A DNA stretch of 64,000 nt from JAMXLO01 sp963696645 (GTDB taxonomy: Bacteria; Pseudomonadota; Alphaproteobacteria; Acetobacterales; Acetobacteraceae): NCBI GenBank assembly GCA_963696645.1, contig CAVOKY010000007.1, forward strand, positions 2,108,001 to 2,172,000. Reading direction: 5' to 3'. Below, piece after piece: positions 34,939 to 43,591 of this stretch. The position numbers and the translations under genes were made by a program. The first letter of the stretch is position 1; every line of letters begins with the position of its first letter. Below the pieces are notes generated by a model that was not told where the DNA came from, did no database searches, and was given only the letters and a program-made list of their open reading frames with translations.

Positions 34939-35413
34939 TCAATGCTTCAAGCGCGTTTTTCAGGTCGACGTCCTCGCCCTCAAATGAAGGAACGACCTGA
35001 TGTGCATCCTCAATCAAGACAAAAACTCTGTAGGGAGCGTCAAAGATGATCTCTATGTCGAAACCCGACATGTGCCACTCAGCATAAACGGACCCGTCCG
35101 CTGATGGGTTGATCGTTGGAGCCGGAATGCCGAGCGCCTCCAGCCCAGCAAGTTGTTGCGCCGCAAAGAAGACCGTGTGGGGATCGGGCGGTGCTCCTTT
35201 CGTCCCGTTCCAGCCGCGTTGAAGCTTGGCGATCTGGCCAAGTCTCTGACGGGCCTTGATCCAATTGATGAGATCCGGCCCACGCCGCGCTTCCAGGGGC
35301 AGAATACTGAGTGTGGCACTGGTGTGCTCAACTTGAGCACCAGCTGCCAACTTGGTCGGATTTGTCGCCTTTGGTAGGGCGGACATGTCGAGGATCTCTG
35401 CTGTCTGACTCAC
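34919..35413 (-). CDS. hypothetical protein, partner of the TIGR04255-like gene
   Basis: 164 aa, no family recognised. The C-terminal half, SADGSVYAEWHMSGFDIEII then FDAPYRVFVLIEDAH, has a strand pattern like small alpha/beta domains. The N-terminal half holds a helix INWIKARQRLGQIAKLQRGW. Start chosen at GTG 35413: it has GGGAGG upstream and overlaps the stop of the TIGR04255-like gene by 4 bp (GTGA), a strong coupling signal. The longer frame from 35467 would overlap that gene deeply. Its codon use looks less GC-rich than the flanking core genes, as for other cassette members. Confidence 0.7.
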   Translation of the reverse strand: MSQTAEILDMSALPKATNPTKLAAGAQVEHTSATLSILPLEARRGPDLINWIKARQRLGQIAKLQRGWNGTKGAPPDPHTVFFAAQQLAGLEALGIPAPTINPSADGSVYAEWHMSGFDIEIIFDAPYRVFVLIEDAHQVVPSFEGEDVDLKNALEALSVLCTR

Positions 35414-36225
35414 TGTTGCCTCCCCCAAATGGCATGCATTGCTTCTGTCGTTATAGCGGTAAAGCACGTTACGATCTCAACGTGCGCGACATCAAAGAAT
35501 TCAAGAACCGCTTGAGGTTCCGCTTTTGCAGGTCGTCCTCTGACAGTAATATTAAGCGCCCAAGCCTTCTGAGTAATATTAGTTTGGATGGGACCGCACT
35601 CAATCTGCAACCTACCTATTGCGCCTTCTGGAGAGTGTTGAAGACCCCGTCTGAGCACAAGTTGGCAGCTGTCAAAAGGCCCCGTCCATTCAGGGCCAGC
35701 GTCTAGCCTCATACCTCGCAGGAGCCGGTGAATGTCGCCCCACTCGGCATCAGGCGGCAGAGGCACTTTATTGAAATAGGTCAAGTCGCATTGATTTGGT
35801 ACGATATCAGCGTAACCCTTTTGATGAACAAATTTCGTGATTGCGTCCTGCGCGGCCACGAAACGCTGTTTCACTACAGCGTACCGGGGATACGCGCCCC
35901 CGTGCGGCCGCATGCGCCAATTGACGATCAGGCGGTCGGTCTGCAATTGCACAACATGCTCGTCATCATCCGAGATGAACCACGACCGCGGCAGGAGGCT
36001 GTTCCCGACGCCGATACCAAAGGGGAGTACAACACCCGGCCCAACGGTCTCGAAGCTGGGAGGTAATGGCGGCACGTCCAACGAGCGTGGATAGTCGGCC
36101 GCGATTAGAGCATGAAATGACCCAATGTCAGCAGCCGTCAAAGGCAGGGTGGCGAATTGCATATCGGCAGCCACCTCATCCAGCGGAGGCCGCGAGTAAG
36201 ATGGAAGAGCTAGCTCAGTTGTCAT
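35410..36225 (-). CDS. TIGR04255-like family protein
   Basis: 271 aa, resembling the TIGR04255 group of unknown function: YSRPPLDEVAADMQFATLPL near the N-terminus, SWFISDDDEHVVQLQTDRLI then VNWR near residue 100, a Y..F region (RYAVVKQRFVAAQDAITKFV), QCDLTYFNKVPLP near 155, and a C-terminal half with HVEIVTCFTAITTEAMHAIW. The family is usually found as accessory cassettes and has no assigned activity. ATG 36225 lies just before the family's opening motif; an ATG at 36273 is a less likely alternative. First gene of the three-gene coupled cassette between a mobile element and a DNA-repair gene. Confidence 0.72.
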   Translation of the reverse strand: MTTELALPSYSRPPLDEVAADMQFATLPLTAADIGSFHALIAADYPRSLDVPPLPPSFETVGPGVVLPFGIGVGNSLLPRSWFISDDDEHVVQLQTDRLIVNWRMRPHGGAYPRYAVVKQRFVAAQDAITKFVHQKGYADIVPNQCDLTYFNKVPLPPDAEWGDIHRLLRGMRLDAGPEWTGPFDSCQLVLRRGLQHSPEGAIGRLQIECGPIQTNITQKAWALNITVRGRPAKAEPQAVLEFFDVAHVEIVTCFTAITTEAMHAIWGRQQ

Positions 36226-36406
36226 TTTGATCCAGAACAGCAATTTAGCACGGCTTGCCTCAATTTTGCCTAACATAGGCCTTCGGTTCGGCCCAAGAGG
36301 TATTTGCGAGGCTGTCTGACCCACAACACTACGCTTCAAAGCGGCCGGCCGGCTATCCCCGCCACTTGGGGTTGGAAAGCGCGGCGGGATGGGGTTTGCT
36401 CGATCG

Positions 36407-37726
36407 ATGCGACGGATCGCGCTGGAGAGCGAGACGGACTGGGACGGCTGGCGTACCGCGGCGCGCGCGCTCGTGCTGGCAGGCGAGGCGCCGGACGATG
36501 TGCGCTGGTCGGTGCGTACGCATGACGGGCCGCCGCATACCCTGCCGGAAGGCAGCGGCAGTATCGGGATATCCCGCACGCTTGTTTCGCTGGCGTCGCT
36601 CGCGATCCAGGCGCGCGATCCGGCACGCTTCGACCTGCTGTATCGGCTGATCTGGCGCTCCAATGCCGGCGAGCGGGTGGTGCAGCAGAGCAGCGATCCG
36701 GAACTGCGACGCGCCCAGGCGCTTGCCTTTGCCGTGCGCGCCGAAGCGCATCGGATGCGGACGCTGGTGCGCTTTCTGCCGGAGACCGAGGGCGGTCGGG
36801 TCCGCTACGTCGGCTGGTACGAGCCGGCGCATTACGTGTTGGAGGCGAACGCGCAGTTGATCGCGCGGCGATTTGCCGACTTCGCGTTCTCCATCCTGAC
36901 GCCTGATGGCGCGGCGCACTGGGATGGCACGGAACTGCGGTTCTCGGCGGGTGTCGATCGCGATGCGGTGCGTGACGATGCGGCGCTGCGAAGCTGGTGG
37001 CACCGGCATCACGCAGGTTTGTTACGCGACGCACGCGTCGGCACGACGATTCTGGAGGCGGAGGACCTCGATGAAGCGCCGCGGCCACCGGATCGGCCGC
37101 CGATCGGGCCGGTGGTGCTGCCGATGCACGCCGATTCCGGGCTGCAGGAGGCGGTGCACGAGGCTGCCGATTGCCGTCGCTGCCATCTGTACGAGGCGGC
37201 GACGCAGACGGTGTTCGGCGAAGGGCCGGCGCATGCCCGCGTGCTGTTCGTTGGCGAACAGCCGGGCGACCAGGAGGACATCATCGGGCGGCCGTTCGTC
37301 GGCCCGGCCGGCCAGATCATGGACCGCGCCATGGAGGAGGCCGGCATCGACCGGCGCTCGATCTACATCACCAATGCGGTGAAGCACTTCAAGTTCACCC
37401 CGCGCGGCAAGCGGCGCATTCACCAGACGCCGGAGGCGCCGGAGATCCAGGCGTGCCGGTTCTGGCTGGATGTCGAGCGCGTGCGGCTGCGTCCGAAACT
37501 GGTGGTGGCGATGGGTGGCACCGCGGCGCGCGCGCTATTGGGCCGCGCGGTTACCATCACCCGCGAACGCGGCAGGCCGCTCGAACTGCCGGACGGGCAA
37601 ATGGGATTTGTCACGGTGCACCCGTCGTTCCTGCTGCGCGTGCCGGATGAGGACGCGAAGGCTCGCGAGTACCGCGCTTTCGTCGCCGATCTGCGGAAGG
37701 TGGCGGAGCTGGTGGGCGGAGATTAG
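36407..37726 (+). CDS. DUF4130-UdgX uracil-DNA-binding fusion protein
   Basis: 439 aa in two parts. Residues 1-240 match DUF4130 (TIGR03915; the usual partner of a radical-SAM protein). Residues 250-439 are a UdgX-type uracil-DNA glycosylase fold: CRRCHLYEAATQTVFGEGPA iron-sulfur region, VLFVGEQPGDQEDIIGRPFV active-site loop, KRRIHQTP with the His that forms a covalent link to the abasic site in UdgX, and VTVHPSFLLR. ATG 36407 is preferred because MRRIALESETDWDGWR is the conserved opening. The radical-SAM partner normally upstream is absent, replaced by the accessory cassette. Role: uracil capture in DNA damage repair. Confidence 0.9.
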   Translation: MRRIALESETDWDGWRTAARALVLAGEAPDDVRWSVRTHDGPPHTLPEGSGSIGISRTLVSLASLAIQARDPARFDLLYRLIWRSNAGERVVQQSSDPELRRAQALAFAVRAEAHRMRTLVRFLPETEGGRVRYVGWYEPAHYVLEANAQLIARRFADFAFSILTPDGAAHWDGTELRFSAGVDRDAVRDDAALRSWWHRHHAGLLRDARVGTTILEAEDLDEAPRPPDRPPIGPVVLPMHADSGLQEAVHEAADCRRCHLYEAATQTVFGEGPAHARVLFVGEQPGDQEDIIGRPFVGPAGQIMDRAMEEAGIDRRSIYITNAVKHFKFTPRGKRRIHQTPEAPEIQACRFWLDVERVRLRPKLVVAMGGTAARALLGRAVTITRERGRPLELPDGQMGFVTVHPSFLLRVPDEDAKAREYRAFVADLRKVAELVGGD

Positions 37727-37804
37727 CCGCATCGCGAGCCCAGCGACGCTCCGGACGAGCCTCGGGGCTGCGGCAGTGTCCGGCGACGGCGCCTTAACTG
37801 GTCG

Positions 37805-37838
37805 GAGATCGCCGCGTCGCTGCGCTCCTCGCGATGAC
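37805..37838. repeat. half copy of palindromic repeat type A
   Basis: Reads GAGATCGCCGCGTCGCTGCG and ends CTCGCGATGAC, matching the right arm of the type A repeat. It lies between the convergent UdgX and regulator genes and may help terminate both. Confidence 0.75.
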
Positions 37839-37859
37839 AGGAGCGCGCGGCTACGCTCG

Positions 37860-38582
37860 CTACGCCGGAACGGTGGCCGGGACGCCTTCGGGGTCCAGGC
37901 GGTAGCCGCCACCCTCGGTGACCAGCAGACGCGCATTCGCCGGATCCGGCTCGATCTTCTGGCGCAGCCGGTAAATGTGCGTCTCCAGCGTATGGGTGGT
38001 CACCGCGGCATTGTAGCCCCAGACCTCGTTCAGCAGCACCTGCCTCGCAACCGCCCGCGTGCCGGCGCGATACAGGAACTTCAGGATCGCCGCTTCCTTT
38101 TCAGTCAGGCGGATGCGGCGGTTCTTGCCTGGATCCTGGAGCAGCTTGGCCGACGGCCGGAAGGTGTAGGGGCCGATAGTGAACACCGCGTCCTCGCTGT
38201 TCTCGAAGATGCGGAGCTGGGCGCGCAGCCGGGCCAGCAGTTCGTTCAGGCGGAACGGCTTGGCGATGTAGTCGTTGGCGCCGGAATCCAGGCCGCGCAC
38301 CACATCGGTCTCGGCGTCCGAGCCGGTCAGCATGATGATGGGCATCCGTTGTCCCTGCTTGCGCAGCCTGGTGCAGAGATCGCGCCCGTCGCCGTCCGGC
38401 AGCCTCACGTCGAGGATCACCGCGTCGAAACGGGCGTCCTTGTTCGACAGCTTCTGCTCAGCCTCGTTGATGGTGGCGGCCGAAACAGCGGTGAACTCGC
38501 CGTCGATCGCGAGCTGGTCAGCCAAGGTCTCACGCAGCGCATCGTCGTCATCAACAATCAGAATCGGTCGTTCAGCCGACAT
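37860..38582 (-). CDS. OmpR-family DNA-binding response regulator
   Basis: 240 aa. The receiver domain at residues 1-120 has the acidic pair VDDDDA, phosphoacceptor Asp in VILDVRLPDGDG near residue 55, Thr in IIMLTGSD, and Lys in AKPFRLNEL. The winged-helix DNA-binding domain at 130-235 shows RIRLTEKEAAILKFLYR, then THTLETHIYRLRQKIEPDPA. Starts at ATG 38582 after GAGGGGAA. No sensor kinase is adjacent, so its partner is elsewhere. The 300-bp upstream gap before ribA may hold its promoter. Confidence 0.92.
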   Translation of the reverse strand: MSAERPILIVDDDDALRETLADQLAIDGEFTAVSAATINEAEQKLSNKDARFDAVILDVRLPDGDGRDLCTRLRKQGQRMPIIMLTGSDAETDVVRGLDSGANDYIAKPFRLNELLARLRAQLRIFENSEDAVFTIGPYTFRPSAKLLQDPGKNRRIRLTEKEAAILKFLYRAGTRAVARQVLLNEVWGYNAAVTTHTLETHIYRLRQKIEPDPANARLLVTEGGGYRLDPEGVPATVPA

Positions 38583-38899
38583 CTCTTGTTCCCCTCGCTG
38601 CTGCGGGGCGCATTGCCCCCACTCCTCGCCAAGCCGACACACTTGCCACGGGAAGTTTCCGCTGCGTGCGGCTCCAACCTGGCAGCCAACCTCATGCCAT
38701 CCTGCCACCGCGAATCCGGGCGTCGCAAGCGACTCACATTACTGTGAGCCTGACCGAGACATTTCACCCAGTCCGCCATATAGTCTCTTTGGCGGTATCA
38801 CACGGCGAGGAAGTGTGGCTCCGTCTGTCAGTCTTACGGCAGACTTATCGTGAATCGTGACCAAAATAGGCCGCCATTGTTATTTTTTCTTGTGACCCC
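38583..38899. other. divergent intergenic region between regulator and ribA
   Basis: 317 bp with no credible gene. It must carry the promoters for the response regulator (minus) and ribA (plus). The AT-rich stretch near 38850-38890 (CCGCCATTGTTATTTTTTCT) lies just before ribA. I could not assign boxes with confidence. Confidence 0.5.
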
Positions 38900-40066
38900 A
38901 TGAAACACGCCCGCCGCCCGGACGAGGTCCACGTACTGGAACCCGCCGCCAGCCTACCCGCTGCCACGCCGGATGCCGAGGTGCTGCGGCTGCGGATGGT
39001 GCATCGTGCGGCGGCGGACCTGCGCCGCGGCACGCCGGTGCTGTTGACCGGCGAAGCGCCGCTGATACTGCTTGCCGCCGAGACGGCGGGGCCGCGGGGC
39101 CTGTCCGAACTTGCCGCCTTGGCGGCCGAAGCGCCGGTGCTGCTGTTGGCACCGATGCGGGCAGCCGCGGTGCTGCACCGGCCGCTCGAACCTGGTGCGG
39201 CGGCGGTGGCGCTGCATCTCAGCAGCGAACTTCTGGCGCCGGCGCCGCTGCGGGGCCTGGCGGATCCGACCATCGAGGAACTGCTGCCGGTCGAGCCGGA
39301 ACCCGCGCCGGTGCCGCCTTTGGCGGTGCCGGCGCTGACTTTGGCGAAGCTGGGAAGGCTGTTGCCCGCGGTGGTGGCTGCGCCGGTGCGCGCCGATGCG
39401 GCGACCGAGGCCGCGAGGTTGGGATTGCTCAGTGTTCCGGCCGCCGATCTGCTGGACTACCCGGCCGCGGCCGCAGCCGGCCTGCGCCGGATCGCCTCGG
39501 CGCGCGTGCCGCTGGAGAATGCCGCCGACTCGCGGGTGGTCGCGTTCCGCACCGAAGGCTCGGCGATCGAACATCTGGCCATCGTGGTGGGCCATCCGGA
39601 GACGGCCGATGCGCCGCTGGTGCGCATCCATTCCGAATGCTTCACCGGCGACCTGCTGGGGAGCCTGCGTTGCGACTGCGGTCCGCAACTGCGCGGCGCG
39701 ATCGCCCGGATGGCCGAGGAAGGTGCCGGCGTGCTGCTGTACCTGTCCCAGGAGGGGCGGAATATTGGCCTGGTCAACAAGTTGCGAGCCTACACTTTGC
39801 AGGACCGCGGACTGGATACCTTGGATGCCAACCGCGCACTCGGCTGGGGTGCAGACGAACGCAACTTCCTGATCGCCGCCACAATGCTGGAGGCTCTGGG
39901 CATCTCGCGCATCCGCTTGCTGACCAACAATCCGGACAAGTTGGCGGCGCTGGTCGCCTGTGGGGTGGAGGTGGTCGGACGCGAGGCACACTCGTTCGCT
40001 CCGAATGGCGAGAACGACCACTACCTGGCGACCAAGGCGGAGCGTTTCGGCCATCTGCTGGACTGA
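38900..40066 (+). CDS. ribA: GTP cyclohydrolase II
   Basis: 388 aa, the first enzyme of riboflavin biosynthesis; it converts GTP to the diaminopyrimidinone phosphate. The C-terminal 190 residues are canonical: HSECFTGDLLGSLRCDCGPQ gives the Zn cysteines and YLSQEGRNIGLVNKLRAY the catalytic Arg/Tyr region. DTLDANRALGWGADERNF and IRLLTNNPDKL complete it. The first 190 residues are Ala/Leu/Pro-rich and do not show a DHBP-synthase signature, so the domain looks degenerate and the enzyme is long for RibA (about 200 aa alone). Followed 5 bp later by the L,D-transpeptidase gene, likely the same transcript. Confidence 0.92.
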   Translation: MKHARRPDEVHVLEPAASLPAATPDAEVLRLRMVHRAAADLRRGTPVLLTGEAPLILLAAETAGPRGLSELAALAAEAPVLLLAPMRAAAVLHRPLEPGAAAVALHLSSELLAPAPLRGLADPTIEELLPVEPEPAPVPPLAVPALTLAKLGRLLPAVVAAPVRADAATEAARLGLLSVPAADLLDYPAAAAAGLRRIASARVPLENAADSRVVAFRTEGSAIEHLAIVVGHPETADAPLVRIHSECFTGDLLGSLRCDCGPQLRGAIARMAEEGAGVLLYLSQEGRNIGLVNKLRAYTLQDRGLDTLDANRALGWGADERNFLIAATMLEALGISRIRLLTNNPDKLAALVACGVEVVGREAHSFAPNGENDHYLATKAERFGHLLD

Positions 40067-40071
40067 CCGGC

Positions 40072-40569
40072 ATGCAGGCACTGGTGCATCCGAACGGGCG
40101 ATTGGTGTTGGGCGGCCTGGTGTTCCGCGCGGCCTTGGGCCTCGGCGGCGTGCGCCGCGACAAACGGGAGGGTGACGGCGCCACTCCGGCGGGCCTGCTG
40201 CCGTTGCGCCGTGTGTTGTACCGCGCCGATCGGGTGCCGCCGATCGAGTGCGTCGTGCCGACCGAGCCGATCGTGCCGACGGACGGCTGGTGCGACGATC
40301 CGTCGCAGTCCGACTACAACTGCATGATCCGACTGCCGCACGAAGGAAGCTACGAGGAACTGTGGCGGCATGATGAGGTTTATGACCTGGTCGGTGTGTT
40401 GGGCTGGAACGACGCGCCGGTGCAGCGCGGACGGGGTTCGGCGATCTTCCTGCACGTCGCGCGGCCGAACTATTCGCCGACCGAGGGCTGCATCGCGCTC
40501 GCGATGGGCGACCTGCGGCGGTTGCTGGCGGCGGGTCTTACCGAGGTGATGGTACTCCCGTCGGCGTGA
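40072..40569 (+). CDS. L,D-transpeptidase (YkuD) family protein
   Basis: 165-aa YkuD-domain protein without signal peptide. Features: GLGGVRRDKREGDGATPAGL with the family glycine/threonine, SDYNCMIRLPH, and the catalytic segment SAIFLHVARPNYSPTEGCIA with the conserved His and Cys. Family members form 3-3 cross-links in peptidoglycan or attach lipoproteins. Cytoplasmic placement is odd for that role, so it may be exported by an unseen route or act on another amide. Begins 5 bp after ribA, likely co-transcribed. Confidence 0.85.
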   Translation: MQALVHPNGRLVLGGLVFRAALGLGGVRRDKREGDGATPAGLLPLRRVLYRADRVPPIECVVPTEPIVPTDGWCDDPSQSDYNCMIRLPHEGSYEELWRHDEVYDLVGVLGWNDAPVQRGRGSAIFLHVARPNYSPTEGCIALAMGDLRRLLAAGLTEVMVLPSA

Positions 40570-40671
40570 TGGCTCACGCCGTGGTGATCGGTTGTCGGGG
40601 CGCGGACCACCTAGACAACCACCGGTGTCATCGGCACGATCGGGGCAACAGGGGCGAGGACACTCATCGCA

Positions 40672-40896
40672 ATGGCATATGAGTACCCGAGCGCGGCAGG
40701 CGTGCTCCGGCTCATACGGGTCCGTGGGCGCTGGCTGCTGCATTTCTCTGGCCGCAGGTCGCAGCGCTGGTCCTCGCCGGACGAGGCCGCAAGGGCGGTC
40801 GCCCGGCATCAATCCGGTCTGCCGGAATGGGATCGGAAGCCGGACGAGGCGCCCGAAGACCTTCTGGACTGGCGACCGCTGGAAGACTCGCTGTAA
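40672..40896 (+). CDS. small hypothetical protein (74 aa)
   Basis: 74 aa: GVLRLIRVRGRWLLHFSGRR, then SPDEAARAVARHQSG and EDLLDWRPL. This layout (strand-strand 'RxxGRWxxxFxG', then SPxxAAxxxAxxxS) recurs in small uncharacterised proteins of alphaproteobacteria and Burkholderiales that modulate nothing known. A weak ribosome site (GAGGA) lies 12 bases upstream of the ATG. Confidence 0.65.
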   Translation: MAYEYPSAAGVLRLIRVRGRWLLHFSGRRSQRWSSPDEAARAVARHQSGLPEWDRKPDEAPEDLLDWRPLEDSL

Positions 40897-40989
40897 CGCC
40901 ACCCGACGCAGGACCGACGCGTGACGTCATCAAAGCGTCACGGCGATTGCATCGCGCAATGCTATGACAGGTGACGGCGGAGAGCATCA

Positions 40990-42459
40990 ATGTCGCAGGC
41001 CAGTCGGGAGTTGCTTACAGCGCTAGGCGATCTGCGCCGGTCGATTACCGCGGAAGCCGCCGTGCGCATGGAACGCTGGCGCCCCGACATCGAACAATCG
41101 GGGTTCGCCGACAGCGCCGAAAACCTGGCGCACTATCTGGCGCTCAGGCACCACGACCTGCGCGAGCTTCAGCGCGAGTTGATGCGACACGGCCTGTCGT
41201 CGCTTGGCCGGCTGGAAGGCCGTGTGCTGATTACCCTGCAAACCGTGGAAGCCGCCCTCGAGGCATTGCTTGACGGCAAGACCCTGCCGGCCGACTGGCC
41301 TGCCTCGTCCGGCGCATTCTTTCGGGGCGAAGCGTTGCTGCACGCGAACACGCATGCATTGCTGGGCGGTTCGGCCGACAGCAGCGTCGGCCGCATCCTC
41401 GTGACGTTGTCGGGGGAGGCTGCGCAGGACCCGGCGTATATGGTGGAACTTGCCCGGCGCGGCGCCGACATGGTGCGGATCAACTGTGCCCATGACGGCG
41501 TCGACGAGTGGGCAGCGATGATCGCGAACACGCGCAAGGCGGCGGACGCCGTCGGCCGGCGCATTCCGGTCCTGATGGACATCGCCGGTCCGAAGTTTCG
41601 CATCGGCAAGGTGAAGCGCCAGGTCGGCGAACGGCTGGCGGCGGGCGACCGGTTCAGGCTGGTGCATGATGCATCGGGGTTCAGCAACGATCTGACGCTG
41701 GAGGCGGTGTGCGAACCGGCGGATGTGCTGGCGCATTTGACGATCGGCACCGAGGTGTCGTTCGATGACGGCAAACTCGGCGGCGTTGTCGAGACGTGTC
41801 AGCCGGCCTGTGTCGTGGTGCGCGTGCAAAGGACCCAGTTGAAGGGCTTCAAGATGAAGCCGGAGCGCGGCCTGACATTCCCGCGGGCGGAACTGCGTCT
41901 CGACCCGCTGACGTCGAGGGATCTGACCGATCTCGACTTCGTCGCCGCGCATGCGGACATGATCGGGTTCTCGTTCGTGCAGAGTGCCGGCGACATCGCG
42001 CGCCTACAGGACGAGCTTGCCAGGCGGCGAGCCGATTGGCGGCGTCTCGGCATCATCGCCAAGATCGAGACCGCCCAGGCGGTGAAGAATCTGCCCGAGA
42101 TCATCGTGCGCGCCGCCGGCAGGCAGAGGTTCGGCGTGATGATCGCGCGTGGGGACCTGGCGGTCGCGATCGGCTTCGAGCGACTGGCGGAGATGCAGGA
42201 GGAAATCCTGTGGCTGTGCGAGGCGGCGCACGTGCCGGTCATCTGGGCGACACAGGTGCTGGAAGAGATGGTGAAGTCGGGCCTGCCGACGCGGGGCGAA
42301 ATGACCGATGCGGCGATGGCGGGACGCGCGGAATGCGTGATGCTCAACAAGGGGGCCAATGTCGGCGAGGCCATCACCGCGCTGAAGGGCCTGCTGCACC
42401 GGATGGAGGAACATCAGGCGAAGAAGACCTCGCGTCTGCGCGCCCTGCATTCCTGGTAG
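40990..42459 (+). CDS. atypical pyruvate kinase family protein
   Basis: 489 aa. Residues 1-125 form an N-terminal helical extension absent from standard pyruvate kinase. Then come the PK barrel motifs: MVRINCAHDGVDEWAAMIAN, VLMDIAGPKFRIGKV, DLTDLDFVAAHADMIGFSFV, IIAKIETAQAVKNLPEI with the catalytic Lys, FGVMIARGDLAVAIGFE, and WATQVLEEMVKSGLPTRGEM. The protein stops soon after, so the C-terminal PK regulatory domain is missing. The substitutions (INCAH for INFSH, DIAGPKFR for DLxGPKIR) set it apart from housekeeping Pyk. It may be a metabolic paralogue with a changed role. No operon partner. Confidence 0.85.
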   Translation: MSQASRELLTALGDLRRSITAEAAVRMERWRPDIEQSGFADSAENLAHYLALRHHDLRELQRELMRHGLSSLGRLEGRVLITLQTVEAALEALLDGKTLPADWPASSGAFFRGEALLHANTHALLGGSADSSVGRILVTLSGEAAQDPAYMVELARRGADMVRINCAHDGVDEWAAMIANTRKAADAVGRRIPVLMDIAGPKFRIGKVKRQVGERLAAGDRFRLVHDASGFSNDLTLEAVCEPADVLAHLTIGTEVSFDDGKLGGVVETCQPACVVVRVQRTQLKGFKMKPERGLTFPRAELRLDPLTSRDLTDLDFVAAHADMIGFSFVQSAGDIARLQDELARRRADWRRLGIIAKIETAQAVKNLPEIIVRAAGRQRFGVMIARGDLAVAIGFERLAEMQEEILWLCEAAHVPVIWATQVLEEMVKSGLPTRGEMTDAAMAGRAECVMLNKGANVGEAITALKGLLHRMEEHQAKKTSRLRALHSW

Positions 42460-42499
42460 CGCCGGCGGCCTGAACGCGGCCGCCACGATGCGGCGCGAT

Positions 42500-42724
42500 T
42501 TAGGATGTCATGCTGCGGCCAGGCGGGAGGGGGGACTTCCCGCTCGCGCGTTCCTTCGCCCACTGTTTCAGCCTTGCGCAGTATTCGGCGTTGGACTCCG
42601 GCCGGATGTCGCGATCGGTGCGCACCCATAGTCGATGGGCGTTGGGCAATTGTCGTCGCAGCCGACGCAATTCAGCTCCAGGTACGCACACCTGCATCGA
42701 TTTCCGTAGCCAACCGAAGGTCAT
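42500..42724 (-). CDS. small hypothetical protein (74 aa)
   Basis: 74 aa, basic: MTFGWLRKSMQVCVPGAELR, then LPNAHRLWVRTDRDIRPESN and EYCARLKQWAKERASGK. No family recognised. GGGAG lies 7 bases upstream of the ATG, which supports translation. Convergent with the pyruvate-kinase-like gene. Confidence 0.5.
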   Translation of the reverse strand: MTFGWLRKSMQVCVPGAELRRLRRQLPNAHRLWVRTDRDIRPESNAEYCARLKQWAKERASGKSPLPPGRSMTS

Positions 42725-42904
42725 GAAACGGCTCCCATTCAGTCCGGACCCATCGTCTCATTTCGCGACTTACGGTGGTATCTGACAGTTATTAATTATA
42801 ATCGAAGCGTTGCTGTGGATCAACAAGTGGCGGCTTCGTCGCGGTAGTCCCGCCGGGTCGCTTTGCAGGCACGACGCCGGCTGCACAGAGCACCGGGCGC
42901 AGCG

Positions 42905-43489
42905 CTATCCTGTGGTGCAGGCTGCCACTGCCAACTGCGCCGCGAGGTCCAGGTTCGTGGTGGTCAACGCCGTCGTGTCGCGAAACGCTGTGCGCCGCTG
43001 TGCTTGCACTGCCGTTGCCGGCCAGTGCGGGAGCTGCGCCTGCGCAGCGGCCGGGCGAGGCGGGGTTTCCGGCGGCAACACCGGTCGCGCGGTTGCGGCA
43101 CGCGCATCGGGGCGCTGGAGGTCGGCGGGGGGCCGTGCGACCGGCGCGCGCCGCTTCTCCAGCATGCGCAGCGCCGCGTAGAACGAGCGCGAGGCCGCGA
43201 GGGCCTTGCCGCGCAGGCTCACCACAGCCTTGTCGCTCACGCTGGAAGGTGAGGCCCGCGCAAACAGGTCCATGGCGGCACAGTGCGCGGCGACCGCGTC
43301 AGCCGCCACCATGGCCTCCAGCATGTCGCGTGGCTTGAATGCGTCGAACAGGGCGCGCGCGAAGTTCCGGCGGGTGGCTTGCACATCCGCGCCGTCGGCC
43401 TTGGCCGGCACCAGCTTCGCCAGGGTTTCCAGCAGCATGTCCACGAAGCTGGCGAAGAGTGGCTCGGGCTGAACGGCCTGGTTGATCAT
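42905..43489 (-). CDS. hypothetical alanine-rich protein
   Basis: 194 aa. The N-terminal two thirds are predicted helical: PEPLFASFVDMLLETLAKLV, TRRNFARALFDAFKPRDMLE, MVAADAVAAHCAAMDLFARA, ALAASRSFYAALRMLEKRRA. The tail is Pro/Ala/Thr-rich. No catalytic motif and no signal peptide. Starts at ATG 43489 with GAGGGA upstream; an ATG at 43534 adds 15 residues. I do not recognise a family, but codon use and helical periodicity support a real gene. Confidence 0.65.
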   Translation of the reverse strand: MINQAVQPEPLFASFVDMLLETLAKLVPAKADGADVQATRRNFARALFDAFKPRDMLEAMVAADAVAAHCAAMDLFARASPSSVSDKAVVSLRGKALAASRSFYAALRMLEKRRAPVARPPADLQRPDARAATARPVLPPETPPRPAAAQAQLPHWPATAVQAQRRTAFRDTTALTTTNLDLAAQLAVAACTTG

Positions 43490-43591
43490 GGTACTGGTTC
43501 CCTCTGGCGTGTTGGTTGCCAGAGTATGCCGCAATCCTGAACAAATGATGAACGGAACGGGCGAATTTTGCTGCCGGCGTCGTGGCTGCCG

